A stretch of 64,000 nt of DNA from Streptomyces sp. P9-A4. Lineage in GTDB: Bacteria > Actinomycetota > Actinomycetes > Streptomycetales > Streptomycetaceae. Below the pieces are notes generated by a model, which saw only the letters and a program-made list of their open reading frames with translations, was not told the origin of the DNA and did no database searches. Of the stretch, positions 1 through 8,693 are shown one piece after another. Each line of letters begins with the position of its first letter. The first letter of the stretch is position 1. The stretch spans positions 3,296,501-3,360,500 of the forward strand of contig NZ_JAZIFY010000001.1 of assembly GCF_036634195.1 (NCBI RefSeq). The letters run 5' to 3'. The position numbers were made by a program, and so were the translations under genes.

Positions 1-193
1 TGGAAAGGGCGCGAGCCAGATCCGCCATCACCATCACCGCGCCCTTGAGGACGCCGACGATGAGCAGGTCCCTGCCCGCGTATTCCGCGTCGATCTTCGC
101 GGCCAGCTCTGCCAGCTTGGCGTCGATCTCTTCCTTGGTGATGAGCACCGACTGGAGGTCGGTGCCCATGTCCTTCTCGTTCACCCGGGTCAC
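1..193 (-). CDS. hpt: hypoxanthine phosphoribosyltransferase, N-terminal part
   Basis: Purine salvage enzyme that makes IMP or GMP from hypoxanthine or guanine and PRPP in the cytosol. Only about 64 N-terminal codons are inside the window; the gene runs off the left edge, so the PRPP-binding motif is not visible. The visible part (NEKDMGTDLQSVLITKEEI, then a stretch ending LLIVGVLKGAVMVMADLARA) is the usual Streptomyces Hpt beginning. GTG at 193 is taken as start; GTG at 184 is in frame and possible. It lies 17 nt behind tilS on the same strand, so the two are probably one operon, as is common in actinobacteria. Confidence 0.85.
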   Translation of the reverse strand, partial: MTRVNEKDMGTDLQSVLITKEEIDAKLAELAAKIDAEYAGRDLLIVGVLKGAVMVMADLARALS

Positions 194-210
194 TTTCGTT
201 GCAGCGTGCG

Positions 211-1227
211 TCAGCCTTGCCGGATGACCAGTCTGCCACCCTGACGACGGGCTTCGACGCGGCCGGGCAGGTTGATGGCCCCCTGGCCGCGCCATCCGGT
301 GATGAGCCGGTCGACTTCCTCGATGTGCCGGGCGAAGAGGGAGCCGGCGGGGGCACCCTCGGCGATCACGGCGCGGCGCAGGACGCGGCGGCGTACGGCG
401 GTGGGCAGCCCGTGGAGCTTGGCGCATTCGAGGGCGCCCGCCTCGTCGCGTACGGAGGTCTCGGCGTCGGCGGCCCAGGTGTCGAGCGCGTCGGCGTCGT
501 CGCGGGAGAGCTGGGCCGTTCGGGCGAGGGCTTCGACGACGCCCTTGCCGAGGGCCTTCTCCAGTGCGGGGAGGCCTTCGTGGCGAAGCCGGGAGCGGGT
601 GTAGGCGGGGTCGGTGTTGTGGGGGTCGTCCCAGACGGCGAGTTCCTGGGCGACGCAGGCCTTGCGAACGGTCTGGCGGTCGAGCCGGAGGAAGGGGCGG
701 CGGTAGCGGCCGGCGGCGCCGGAGACGGCGGCCATGCCGGAGAGCGAGCGGATGCCGGAGCCGCGGGCGAGGCCGAGGAGGACGGTCTCGGCCTGGTCGT
801 CGCGGGTGTGGCCGAGGAGGATCGCGGCGGCTCCGTGGCGCTCGGCGGCGGCGTCCAGCGCCGCGTACCTGGCGTCGCGGGCGGCGGCCTCGGGGCCTCC
901 CTCGCGGCCGACGGTGACGGCGACGGCCTCGACGGGGGTGAGGCCGAGGGCGGTCATGCGTCCGGCGACCTCGCGGGCGCGGGTGTCGGAGCCGTGCTGG
1001 AGTCCGTGGTCGACGGTGATGCCGCCGGCGCGCACGGGGAGTTTGCGGGCCTCGAAGGCGAGGGCGGAGGCGAGCGCCATGGAGTCGGCGCCTCCGGAGC
1101 AGGCGACGAGAACGAGGGGGGTTCCGTCGTCCGCCGTGGCGGGGTCGGTCTGGTGCTCGGTGAGAACGTCGTGGAGTACGCGGCGGACCGCCAGGCGTAT
1201 CGCCGCGACCGCAGGATGGGGACCCAT
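211..1227 (-). CDS. tilS: tRNA(Ile)-lysidine synthetase
   Basis: Converts the wobble cytidine of tRNA-Ile(CAU) to lysidine using ATP and lysine, so that the tRNA reads AUA and is charged with Ile. The 338-residue protein has the N-type ATP pyrophosphatase P-loop SGGADS at residues 44-49, followed by VDHGLQHGS and [12 protein letters not shown], which are hallmarks of TilS. The length fits the short actinobacterial form that lacks the full C-terminal domains of E. coli TilS. It precedes hpt with a 17-nt gap, an arrangement seen widely in Gram-positive bacteria. Codon use matches the neighbours. Confidence 0.93.
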   Translation of the reverse strand: MGPHPAVAAIRLAVRRVLHDVLTEHQTDPATADDGTPLVLVACSGGADSMALASALAFEARKLPVRAGGITVDHGLQHGSDTRAREVAGRMTALGLTPVEAVAVTVGREGGPEAAARDARYAALDAAAERHGAAAILLGHTRDDQAETVLLGLARGSGIRSLSGMAAVSGAAGRYRRPFLRLDRQTVRKACVAQELAVWDDPHNTDPAYTRSRLRHEGLPALEKALGKGVVEALARTAQLSRDDADALDTWAADAETSVRDEAGALECAKLHGLPTAVRRRVLRRAVIAEGAPAGSLFARHIEEVDRLITGWRGQGAINLPGRVEARRQGGRLVIRQG

Positions 1228-1433
1228 GTCCGGTGCCCTTCGTGATGGGGGTGGGGTGCCTCGGTCGGAGTCTTAACGGTCGGAAAGGGGCTCAGTCACT
1301 CAGAGTGCGTCGATGGTGACAGAAACCCGGCCGTTACCCGAGCATTGCACGCCTCACCCCATGTCCAGGGTCCCTCGGATGGGTGATTGGTGGGGTGTCG
1401 CGACGTGTTCGTGTGCCGTCCGTCGCACCCGTC

Positions 1434-2570
1434 TCACGAGTCTGCCTTACGGTGCACCCTCGCGATCCAGTCGGCGGGGGCGGCGATCTCGGTCTTGGTG
1501 GGGAGCGTGTTGGGCGAGGTCCAGACGCGGTTGAAGCCGTCCATGCCGACCTCGTCGACGACGGCGCGGACGAAGCGTTCGCCGTCGCGGTACTGACGGA
1601 GCTTGGCGTCGAGGCCGAGGAGTTTGCGCAGGGCGAGGTCGAGGCGGGAGGCGCCCCGGGCCCGGCGCTCCTTGAACTTCTCGCGGATCTCGGCGACGGA
1701 GGGGACGACCTCGGGTCCGACGCCGTCCATGACGTAGTCGGCGTGGCCTTCGAGGAGGGACATGACGGCGGTGAGGCGGCCGAGGATCTCGCGCTGCTCG
1801 GGGGTCTGGACGAGTTCGACGAGGGAGGGGGCGGGTTCGCCCTCCTCGGCCTCGGGGCGCCCGCCGGCGAGGGTCTGGGCGGCTTCGCGGAGGCGCTCGA
1901 CGACGGTGCCGGGGTCGACGTCGGTGGCGGCGAGGAATGACTGGATCTCGCCCTGGAGATGGTCGCGCAGCCAGGGGACGGCGGTGAACTGGGTGCGGTG
2001 GGTCTCCTCGTGGAGGCAGACCCAGAGCCGGAAGTCGTGCGGGGAGACGTCGAGTTCGCGCTCGACGTGGACGATGTTGGGGGCGACGAGGAGGAGGCGC
2101 CCGCCGCCGGTTCCGGCGGGGAGGGCGCGGGTGGCGGGGGCGAAGGTCTCGTACTGGCCGAGGATGCGGGAGGCCAGGAAGGACAGCAGCATGCCGAGTT
2201 CGACGCCGGTGATCTTGCCGCCTACGGCACCGAGGACGGCACTGCCGGGGCTTGTGGACCGGCGGTCCTGCATCTTGCCGAGGAGAGGGGTGAGGAGTTC
2301 GCGGAAGCCGGCGACGTTGGCCTTGATCCAGCCGGCCCGGTCGACGACCAGGACGGGGGTGTCGTGCGGCTCCGTGCCCTCGGGGATCATCCGCGTGTAG
2401 GCGCGGACGTGTTCTTCCGAGGCCTTGGCGTGCCTGCGGAGTTCGGCGACGACCTCGCGGGCCTCGTCGCGGCTGACTTCGGGTCCGGGCCGCACGAGGC
2501 GGGTCGCGGTCGCGACCGCGAGGTTCCAGTCGACCATCCCGGATGTGCCTGCGCCACCGATGCTCGTCAT
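1434..2570 (-). CDS. zinc-dependent metalloprotease, DUF2342 / F420-biosynthesis-associated family
   Basis: A 378-residue putative zinc hydrolase. The HExxH-type motif HEETH lies at residues 187-191 in the context WVCLHEETHRTQF, and a long helical region with GHADYVMDGVG follows, as in the DUF2342 family often annotated as coenzyme F420 biosynthesis-associated protein. No signal peptide is seen, so it is likely cytosolic. The real substrate is unknown; the family name comes from gene context in F420-producing actinobacteria, not from biochemistry. The ATG at 2570 has only a weak upstream purine stretch. It sits between tilS and dacB on the same strand with gaps of 126-206 nt, so it may have its own promoter. 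Confidence 0.82.
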   Translation of the reverse strand: MTSIGGAGTSGMVDWNLAVATATRLVRPGPEVSRDEAREVVAELRRHAKASEEHVRAYTRMIPEGTEPHDTPVLVVDRAGWIKANVAGFRELLTPLLGKMQDRRSTSPGSAVLGAVGGKITGVELGMLLSFLASRILGQYETFAPATRALPAGTGGGRLLLVAPNIVHVERELDVSPHDFRLWVCLHEETHRTQFTAVPWLRDHLQGEIQSFLAATDVDPGTVVERLREAAQTLAGGRPEAEEGEPAPSLVELVQTPEQREILGRLTAVMSLLEGHADYVMDGVGPEVVPSVAEIREKFKERRARGASRLDLALRKLLGLDAKLRQYRDGERFVRAVVDEVGMDGFNRVWTSPNTLPTKTEIAAPADWIARVHRKADS

Positions 2571-2696
2571 GCGTCAACCGTACGGTCTCGGGGGCCGTTC
2601 GGTGTGGGTTCGGGACGGCTTCGGTGCGGGTCGGGGCGGCGGCCGGACGGTGTCCCGTACGGGGGCCGGGTGGGGCCCGTACCAGCCGGGTCGGGG

Positions 2697-4100
2697 TCAG
2701 CGCGGGCCGGCGAGGGCGGCGGAGAGCCGGTCGAGGGCGGGCTGCGCCTCGTACGGGGAGGTGGTGCGGCCGGCGAGGAACGCGAAGGCGAGGAGGCGGC
2801 CGTCGGCGGTGACGACGGTCCCGGCGAGCGTGTTGACGCCGGTGAGGGTGCCGGTCTTGGCGCGGACGAGGCCGGCTCCCGACCGGGCCGGCGCGGTGTC
2901 GAAGCGGCCGGCGAGGGTGCCGGTGAAGCCGCCGACGGGCAGTCCGGTGAGGAGCGGGCGCAGGGTGGGGCGGGCGGGGTCGGCCGCCCGGGTGAGGAGT
3001 CCGGTGAGGAGGGCGGCGGAGACGCGGTCACGCCGGTCGAGTCCGCTGCCGTCGGCGAAGCGGGCGCCGGTGACGGGGAGGCCGAGGCGGCCGAGTTCGT
3101 CCCGTACGGCCCGGCCCGCGCCGTCGAAGCTCGCGGGCTGCTTCCGGGCGAGGGCGGTCTGCCGGGCGAGGGCCTCGGCGAGGTCGTTGTCGCTGTGGGT
3201 GAGGGTGCGCTCGACGAGGTCGGCGAGGGGGGCCGAGTACGTACGGGCGAGGGGGGCGGCCTTGGGGGCGCGGCCGGGGGCCGGGTCGCCGGTGACCGTG
3301 ATCCCGGCCCCGGTGAGGAGGCCGGCGAAGGCGGTGGCGGTGTCGCCGGCCGGGTCGGCGGTGCGGGGCGCGGGGCCGCTCGCGCTGTCGTCGAGGCGGC
3401 CTTCGCGGGTCATGAGGGCGACGACGGGGGCGAGGTTCTCGTTGGGGCCGATGGGGTGGAGCTCGGCGCCCTGGTAGAGGTGGGTGTCGTAGGCGAGGCG
3501 TACGGAGGTGGTGCCCCGCTTCTTGAGGGCGCGCGCGGTGTCGGCGGCGAGGGCCTTGAGGCGGGCCGGGTCGAGCGTGGGGTCGCCGCCGCCGACGAGG
3601 GTGACGGTGGTGCCGTCGGGGGTGGCGGTGACGGTGGTGGGGATGCGGTGGTCGGGGCCGAGGGCGGAGAGCGCGGCGGCGACGGTGGCGATCTTCACCG
3701 TGGAGGCGGGGGTCATGGGGGTGCCCTCGCCCTCGCCGTACAGCTGTGTGCCGGTGGCGGTGTCGACGACGGAGGCGGTGCGCAGCGGGCCGAGGCCGGG
3801 GTCCGCGAGCAGCGGCACGAGGACGGCGGCGAGGTCGGCGGCGCGGGTGGCGGGCGCCGGGGCGTGCAGGGCGGTGAGGACGCCGGGGGCGCTGGGGGCG
3901 GGCGCGGGGAGGCGGGGCGCGGGCGGCGCGGGGGCCGGGGAGTGACGTGCGCCACCCGCCTGCGGGGCGGCGGCGCGGGCCCGCTCGGCCGTACGCTGGC
4001 CCGAGTCCCACGGGCCGGCCGCGGTCACCGCCACGGCGGCCAGGGCCAGACCGAGGACGGCGGAGCCCGCCGTGAGCTGCCACATCCTCGGCTCGGGCAT
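2697..4100 (-). CDS. dacB: D-alanyl-D-alanine carboxypeptidase/endopeptidase (PBP4, S13 family)
   Basis: Trims or cleaves peptidoglycan cross-links outside the membrane. A 467-residue protein with an N-terminal membrane anchor or signal (about residues 9-27), a Pro/Ala-rich linker to about 75, and all three penicillin-binding motifs: SxxK as STVK at 133-136, SDN at 303-305 and KTG at 415-417. The ATG at 4100 is chosen because AAAGGGG lies about 8 nt before it; an in-frame ATG at 4145 would add 15 residues without a good ribosome binding site. It is divergent from ppa, an arrangement common in Streptomyces, so the 100-bp gap must hold both promoters. Confidence 0.93.
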   Translation of the reverse strand: MPEPRMWQLTAGSAVLGLALAAVAVTAAGPWDSGQRTAERARAAAPQAGGARHSPAPAPPAPRLPAPAPSAPGVLTALHAPAPATRAADLAAVLVPLLADPGLGPLRTASVVDTATGTQLYGEGEGTPMTPASTVKIATVAAALSALGPDHRIPTTVTATPDGTTVTLVGGGDPTLDPARLKALAADTARALKKRGTTSVRLAYDTHLYQGAELHPIGPNENLAPVVALMTREGRLDDSASGPAPRTADPAGDTATAFAGLLTGAGITVTGDPAPGRAPKAAPLARTYSAPLADLVERTLTHSDNDLAEALARQTALARKQPASFDGAGRAVRDELGRLGLPVTGARFADGSGLDRRDRVSAALLTGLLTRAADPARPTLRPLLTGLPVGGFTGTLAGRFDTAPARSGAGLVRAKTGTLTGVNTLAGTVVTADGRLLAFAFLAGRTTSPYEAQPALDRLSAALAGPR

Positions 4101-4202
4101 TGCTGACCAGCCCCTTTCGCGATCACACACGTGCGTGAGGGACACTTAACCACCGCGCGCCGTCGCGAGCATTCACTTGTGTTGATTCAGGAGGAGCCAC
4201 CC

Positions 4203-4694
4203 GTGGAGTTCGACGTTCTCATCGAGATCCCGAAGGGATCGCGGAACAAGTACGAGGTCGACCACGAGACGGGTCGCATCCGCCTGGACCGTCGGCTCTT
4301 CACGTCGACGGCCTACCCGACCGACTACGGCTACGTGGAGAACACCCTCGGCGAGGACGGCGACCCGCTGGACGCGCTCGTCATCCTCGACGAGCCGACC
4401 TTCCCGGGCTGCCTGATCAAGTGCCGCGCGATCGGCATGTTCCGTATGACGGACGAGGCCGGCGGCGACGACAAGCTGCTGTGCGTCCCGGCGACGGACC
4501 CGCGCATGGAGCACCTGCGGGACATCCACCACGTGGCGGAGTTCGACCGTCTGGAGATCCAGCACTTCTTCGAGGTCTACAAGGACCTGGAGCCGGGCAA
4601 GTCGGTCGAGGGTGCCGACTGGGTCGGTCGCGCCGAGGCCGAGGAAGAGATCGAGAAGTCGTACGCGCGCGCCAAGGAGCAGGGCGGCCACTGA
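4203..4694 (+). CDS. ppa: inorganic pyrophosphatase, family I
   Basis: Hydrolyses pyrophosphate to two phosphates in the cytosol, pulling forward polymer synthesis. The 163-residue protein begins [20 protein letters not shown] and carries the acidic metal-binding motif DGDPLDALV typical of family I enzymes. GTG at 4203 is chosen because AGGAGG precedes it at the right distance and the protein then matches the family length; the longer reading from 4131 adds 24 non-conserved residues. A strong intrinsic terminator follows at 4720-4751, so the gene is probably transcribed alone. Confidence 0.96.
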   Translation: MEFDVLIEIPKGSRNKYEVDHETGRIRLDRRLFTSTAYPTDYGYVENTLGEDGDPLDALVILDEPTFPGCLIKCRAIGMFRMTDEAGGDDKLLCVPATDPRMEHLRDIHHVAEFDRLEIQHFFEVYKDLEPGKSVEGADWVGRAEAEEEIEKSYARAKEQGGH

Positions 4695-4719
4695 GCCGGT
4701 CTCGTTCCGGTCGTGTGAG

Positions 4720-4751
4720 AAGGCGGTGCACCTCTTGGGGTGCACCGCCTT
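4720..4751 (+). terminator. intrinsic terminator after ppa
   Basis: Perfect 13-bp inverted repeat: arm AAGGCGGTGCACC at 4720-4732, loop of 6 nt, matching arm at 4739-4751 followed by a short T stretch. It lies 25 nt after the ppa stop and before the exporter gene. Confidence 0.85.
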
Positions 4752-4813
4752 TCGCACATCCGTCTCATGCTCATACTGGAAGCCACGGTTCCCTAGGCAG
4801 TGAGGCGGAGAGA

Positions 4814-6484
4814 GTGGTGGCGGAGCCGGAGGGCGGGAAGGACGCTCCGGGCGAGGTTCCGGAGGACCGGAAGCCGCAGTCGGACGAGGCGCGGAGCGCG
4901 TTCGTTCCGCCGGCCGGGGTGGATCAGCCCGCGCCGCCCGAGGAGGAGCATCCGACCTCCGAGTTCGCCCTTCCGCCGGGGCTGACGCCGGAGCCGCCGG
5001 CCGAGCCGGAGGGTTCGGCGTTCGCGACGCCGGCCACCTATTCGGCGAAGAACTCGCCGCCCGCGTTCACCCCGGCGTACGGGATTCCGCTGGTGCGGCT
5101 GCCGCAGGACGCTCCGTGGCAGGACCGGATGCGGACGATGCTGCGGCTGCCGGTGGGTGAGCGGCCGGTGCCGGAGGCGCTGCGCAAGGAGGACGAGTCG
5201 GGTCCTTCGGTGCCGCGTGTGCTCGACCTGACGCTGCGCATCGGCGAGCTGCTGCTCGCGGGTGGTGAGGGTGCGGAGGACGTCGAGGCGGCGATGTTCG
5301 TGATCTGCCGTTCGTACGGTCTGGACCGGGTCGAGCCGACGGTGACGTTCACGCTGTTGTCCGTCACGTACCAGCCGTCGCTGGTGGACGACCCGATCAC
5401 GGCGAACCGGACGGTACGGCGCCGGGGGACGGACTACACGCGGCTGGCGGCGGTCTACACGCTGCTGGCCGACATCAACGCGCGGGCGCACGAGGTGACG
5501 CCCGAGGAGGCGTACCGGCGGCTGGCGGAGATCCGGCGGAACCGGCATCCGTATCCGGGCTGGGTGCTCACGGCGGCTGCCGGTGTGCTCGCGGGTGCGG
5601 CCTCGGTGCTGCTGGGCGGCGGTCCCACGGTGTTCTTCGTGGCGGCGCTGGGCGCGGTGCTGGGCGACCGGCTGGCGTGGCTGTTCGCGGGGCGCGGGAT
5701 GCCGGAGTTCTACCAGTTCCTGGTGGCGGCGATGCCGCCGGCGGCGATGGGGGTGCTGCTGACGCTGCTCCACGCGGACCTGCGGCCCTCGGCGGTGATC
5801 ACCGGTGGCCTGTTCGCGCTGATCCCGGGGCGGGCGCTCGTGGCGGCCGTGCAGGACGGTCTGACCGGTTTCTACATCACGGCCTCGGCGCGGCTCCTGG
5901 AGGTCGCGTACTTCTTCGTCGCGATCGTGGTGGGCGTGCTGTCGGTGCTGTACATCGCGGTGCAGTTCGACGCGCAGCTGAACCCCGAGGGGGCGCTGCG
6001 GGCGGTGGAGCGGCCGGTGACGCAGATCCTGGCGTCGATGGTGCTGTGCGCGACGTTCGCGATCCTTCTGCAGCAGTCGCGGGCGACGGTGCTGTTCGCG
6101 ACGCTGAACGGCGGGGTGGCCTGGGTGATCTACGCGTCGATCTCGGTGACCGCCGGGGGCTCGACGGTCATGGCGACGGCGGTGGCGGCGGGTCTGGTGG
6201 GGCTCTTCGGGCAGCTGATCGCCCGCTACGAGCACACCTCGTCGCTGCCGTACGTGACGGCGGCGATCGGCCCGCTGCTGCCCGGTTCGGCGACGTACTT
6301 CGGGGTGCTGGCGATCGCGCAGAACAATCTGGACCAGGGTTTCGCGTCGCTGGCGAAGGCGGCGGCGCTGGCCCTGGCGATCGCGATCGGTGTGAACCTG
6401 GGTGGCGAGCTCGCCCGGCTCTTCATGCAGGCCCCGGGGGCGGCGGCGGCCCGCCGGGCGGCGAAGCGGACGAGGGGCTTCTGA
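4814..6484 (+). CDS. threonine/serine exporter family membrane protein
   Basis: ThrE-like exporter of about 556 residues. The first 150 residues are hydrophilic and rich in Pro and Glu, followed by the conserved ThrE cytoplasmic domain (LRIGELLLAGGEGAEDVEAAM, then RSYGLDRVEPTVTFT) and about ten hydrophobic segments from roughly residue 255 to the end, matching fused ThrE and ThrE_2 halves. The start GTG at 4814 has GAGGCGGAG just upstream; GTG at 4817 is equally possible. It is likely to move small amino acids out across the membrane; the substrate is inferred from the family. A 16-bp bidirectional terminator follows. Confidence 0.85.
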   Translation: MVAEPEGGKDAPGEVPEDRKPQSDEARSAFVPPAGVDQPAPPEEEHPTSEFALPPGLTPEPPAEPEGSAFATPATYSAKNSPPAFTPAYGIPLVRLPQDAPWQDRMRTMLRLPVGERPVPEALRKEDESGPSVPRVLDLTLRIGELLLAGGEGAEDVEAAMFVICRSYGLDRVEPTVTFTLLSVTYQPSLVDDPITANRTVRRRGTDYTRLAAVYTLLADINARAHEVTPEEAYRRLAEIRRNRHPYPGWVLTAAAGVLAGAASVLLGGGPTVFFVAALGAVLGDRLAWLFAGRGMPEFYQFLVAAMPPAAMGVLLTLLHADLRPSAVITGGLFALIPGRALVAAVQDGLTGFYITASARLLEVAYFFVAIVVGVLSVLYIAVQFDAQLNPEGALRAVERPVTQILASMVLCATFAILLQQSRATVLFATLNGGVAWVIYASISVTAGGSTVMATAVAAGLVGLFGQLIARYEHTSSLPYVTAAIGPLLPGSATYFGVLAIAQNNLDQGFASLAKAAALALAIAIGVNLGGELARLFMQAPGAAAARRAAKRTRGF

Positions 6485-6508
6485 GCGCGGGCTTCTCAGC
6501 CGGTACGT

Positions 6509-6543
6509 ACGAGGGGCCCCGCACGTGGTGCGGGGCCCCTCGT
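6509..6543. terminator. bidirectional intrinsic terminator between exporter and DedA genes
   Basis: Arms 6509-6524 and 6528-6543 are perfectly complementary over 16 bp with a 3-nt loop (core GAGGGGCCCCGCAC). It lies between two convergent genes and can serve both. Confidence 0.88.
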
Positions 6544-6561
6544 CGTGCGTCGGTCGCGGCG

Positions 6562-7257
6562 TCAGCGCTTGGCGTGGCGGCCGCGGGGGTTGGGGGTGCC
6601 GGGGGCGTCGTGGTCGCTGCCCGCGGCCTGCTCCTTCTTGGCGTGGGACCGGGCGCGGAGGAACTCGATCGCGATCGGGACGACGGAGATCAGGACGATC
6701 GCGATCAGGATCATCTCGATGTGCTTGTGCACGAAGTCGATCTTGCCGAGGGCGGCGCCGAGCAGGGTCACACCCGCGCCCCAGAGCAGGCCGCCGATGA
6801 CGTTGAACGTGATGAACGAGCGGTAGTTCATCCGGCTGACGCCCGCGATGATCGGCGTGAACGTCCGCACGATGGGAACGAAGCGGGCCAGGATCAGCGA
6901 CTTCGGGCCGTGCTTCTCGAAGAACTGATGGGCCTTCTCGACGTTCTCCTGCTTGAAGAGCTTGGAGTCCGGGCGCTTGAAGAGGGAGGGCCCCACCTTC
7001 CGGCCGAAGAGGTAGCCCACCTGGTCGCCGAGGATCGCGGCGCCGACCACCAGGGCGCACACCAGCCACAGCGGCGTGTCCAGCTTGCCGGTGGTGACGA
7101 GCAGGCCGGTGGTGAAGAGCAGCGAGTCACCGGGCAGGAAGAACCCGATGAGGAGTCCGGACTCGGCGAAGACGATGGTGAGGACACCGATCAGACCGAA
7201 CTCGCCGATGAGGTAGTCCGGGTCCAGCCAGCTCGGTCCGAGGGCAAGCGTGTTCAC
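6562..7257 (-). CDS. DedA/SNARE-associated family membrane protein
   Basis: A 231-residue polytopic membrane protein of the DedA family, linked to phospholipid carrier flipping and membrane homeostasis. Typical DedA features are the early FAESGLLIGFFLPGDSLLF region, the GRKVG motif and the arginine-containing segment ARFVPIVRTFTPIIAGVSRM. GTG at 7257 is chosen because AGGAG lies about 10 nt upstream and the family begins near here; the frame is open to 7377 but that part is basic and unconserved. Four to five membrane spans are visible and the C-terminal tail is basic. Confidence 0.9.
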   Translation of the reverse strand: MNTLALGPSWLDPDYLIGEFGLIGVLTIVFAESGLLIGFFLPGDSLLFTTGLLVTTGKLDTPLWLVCALVVGAAILGDQVGYLFGRKVGPSLFKRPDSKLFKQENVEKAHQFFEKHGPKSLILARFVPIVRTFTPIIAGVSRMNYRSFITFNVIGGLLWGAGVTLLGAALGKIDFVHKHIEMILIAIVLISVVPIAIEFLRARSHAKKEQAAGSDHDAPGTPNPRGRHAKR

Positions 7258-7409
7258 GGGTTCCGGGCTCCTGCGGTTGGTGGGGGCATGGGGGGACGGC
7301 TGGCCCCAAGCTATCAACGTGAGCCGAACGCGCCCGGTTCCACCCGGCCCCCACGAGATGCGGAGCGGGCCCGGCACCCCGAGGGTGGGGTGTCAGGAGG
7401 TGCATGCCG

Positions 7410-7778
7410 ATGGGCATCGAGGAGTACGGAGGCGGCCAGGGGCCGCACCCTGATGTGCTGGTCGTGACGACGAACGACGTGCCGGGCTTCGAGGTCCGGC
7501 AGGTGATCGGTGAGGTCTTCGGGCTCACCGTCCGCTCACGCCATCTGGGCAGTCAGATCGGCGCGGGGCTGAAGTCGATGATCGGCGGTGAGCTGCGGGG
7601 CCTGACGAAGACCCTCGTCCAGACCCGGAACCAGGCGATGGAACGCCTGGTGGAGCAGGCCCGGGCGCGCGGTGCGAACGCCGTGCTGATGTTCCGCTTC
7701 GATGTGACCGAGGCGGCCGACGTCGGCACGGAGGTGTGCGCGTACGGCACGGCGGTGGTGATCGCACCGCACGCCTGA
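7410..7778 (+). CDS. YbjQ/UPF0145 family protein
   Basis: Small cytosolic protein (122 residues) of the YbjQ heavy-metal-binding-like family. The conserved run VLVVTTNDVPGFEV, followed by GLTVRSRHLGSQIGAGLKS and ARGANAVLMFRFDVTE, covers the whole family. Members form pentamers but have no settled function. AGGAGG at 7395-7400 is better spaced for ATG 7410 than for ATG 7404, which would add two residues. The gene is divergent from dedA and convergent with the TipA-like gene. Confidence 0.88.
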   Translation: MGIEEYGGGQGPHPDVLVVTTNDVPGFEVRQVIGEVFGLTVRSRHLGSQIGAGLKSMIGGELRGLTKTLVQTRNQAMERLVEQARARGANAVLMFRFDVTEAADVGTEVCAYGTAVVIAPHA

Positions 7779-7799
7779 GCCTGCCCGTGGGGCCCCGGG

Positions 7800-8561
7800 T
7801 CAGGCCGCCAGGCGTTCGGCGTTCGCCCGGACGGCGGCGTGCAGGTGCTCGGGAAGGCCCTCGTGGATCGCCTCGTAGAAGGCGTGGAAGTTCTCGTCCG
7901 CGAGGTACATCTCGGTGAGCTCCTGGTGGGTCTTCGGGTGGCATGCGAAGAACCAGGTGGTGATGTGGCGGCGGTGGGCCTCGGCGAGGTCCATCGCCTC
8001 CTCGGAGCCCGGGGGCAGGCCCCGGTCCATGAGGGCCGCGTAGGCGGCGCCCCAGGCGTCCACCTCGTCCTTCATCCGCTGCCAGTCCTCCTTGGTGTAC
8101 GCGGCGGCCCTGGCCCGGGCCTGTTCGTGCGAGTCGCTGCCGCCCCAGCGGCGGGCGGACTCCTCGGCGTACCGCTCGGGGTCCTTGTCCCCGAAGACCT
8201 CGAACTTCTCCTCGGGGGTGAGGTTGATGCCCATCCTGTTCGCCTCCATGGCGTGCTCGACGGCCGCCGCCATCCTCCGCAGCTCGCCGATCCGCCCGGT
8301 CAGCAGCGCGTGCTGCCGCCGCAGGTGTTCCTGCGGGTCCGCGTGCGGGTCGTCGAGGAGGGCGGCGACCTCTTCGAGGGGGAAGCCGAGCTCCCGGTAG
8401 AACAGGATCCGCTGGAGCCGGTCGAGGTCCGCGTCGTCGTAGCGGCGGTGGCCCGCCGTGCTGCGGCCGCTCGGGGAGAGCAGTCCGATCGCGTCGTAGT
8501 GGTGCAGAGTCCGCACCGTGACCCCGGCGAAGCCGGAGACCTGTCCCACGGAGTAGCCCAT
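7800..8561 (-). CDS. MerR-family regulator with TipAS-type drug-sensing domain
   Basis: A 253-residue TipAL-like activator. Residues 1-70 are a MerR winged helix (YSVGQVSGFAGVTVRTLHHY, then GHRRYDD), followed by a coiled coil to about 110 and a TipAS domain with the family signature (W160 region, FFACHPKTH, MYLADENFHAFYE). The only cysteine, C207, sits where TipAL carries the cysteine that bonds thiopeptide antibiotics, so covalent drug sensing is plausible but not proven. AAAGGGGG lies upstream of the ATG. Length equals that of TipAL. The regulon is unknown; MerR proteins usually control their own promoter. Confidence 0.88.
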   Translation of the reverse strand: MGYSVGQVSGFAGVTVRTLHHYDAIGLLSPSGRSTAGHRRYDDADLDRLQRILFYRELGFPLEEVAALLDDPHADPQEHLRRQHALLTGRIGELRRMAAAVEHAMEANRMGINLTPEEKFEVFGDKDPERYAEESARRWGGSDSHEQARARAAAYTKEDWQRMKDEVDAWGAAYAALMDRGLPPGSEEAMDLAEAHRRHITTWFFACHPKTHQELTEMYLADENFHAFYEAIHEGLPEHLHAAVRANAERLAA

Positions 8562-8693
8562 CGGCCGCCCCCTTTCTTCTCGGTACGCGTGTCAGCCTCG
8601 GGCCTGACGTGACGTGAGGTGCAAGTCGGTGTACGTCCCTCCGGCCCGGGATCTCAGGATGTCGTGCGGCATTTGCCCGCTTATGGTGAGTCG

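Noticed and set aside
1959..4106. A 715-codon open frame on the plus strand opposite the metalloprotease and dacB genes
   Set aside because: It is Gly/Glu-rich, has no motif or ribosome binding site and mirrors third-position GC bias of the real genes.
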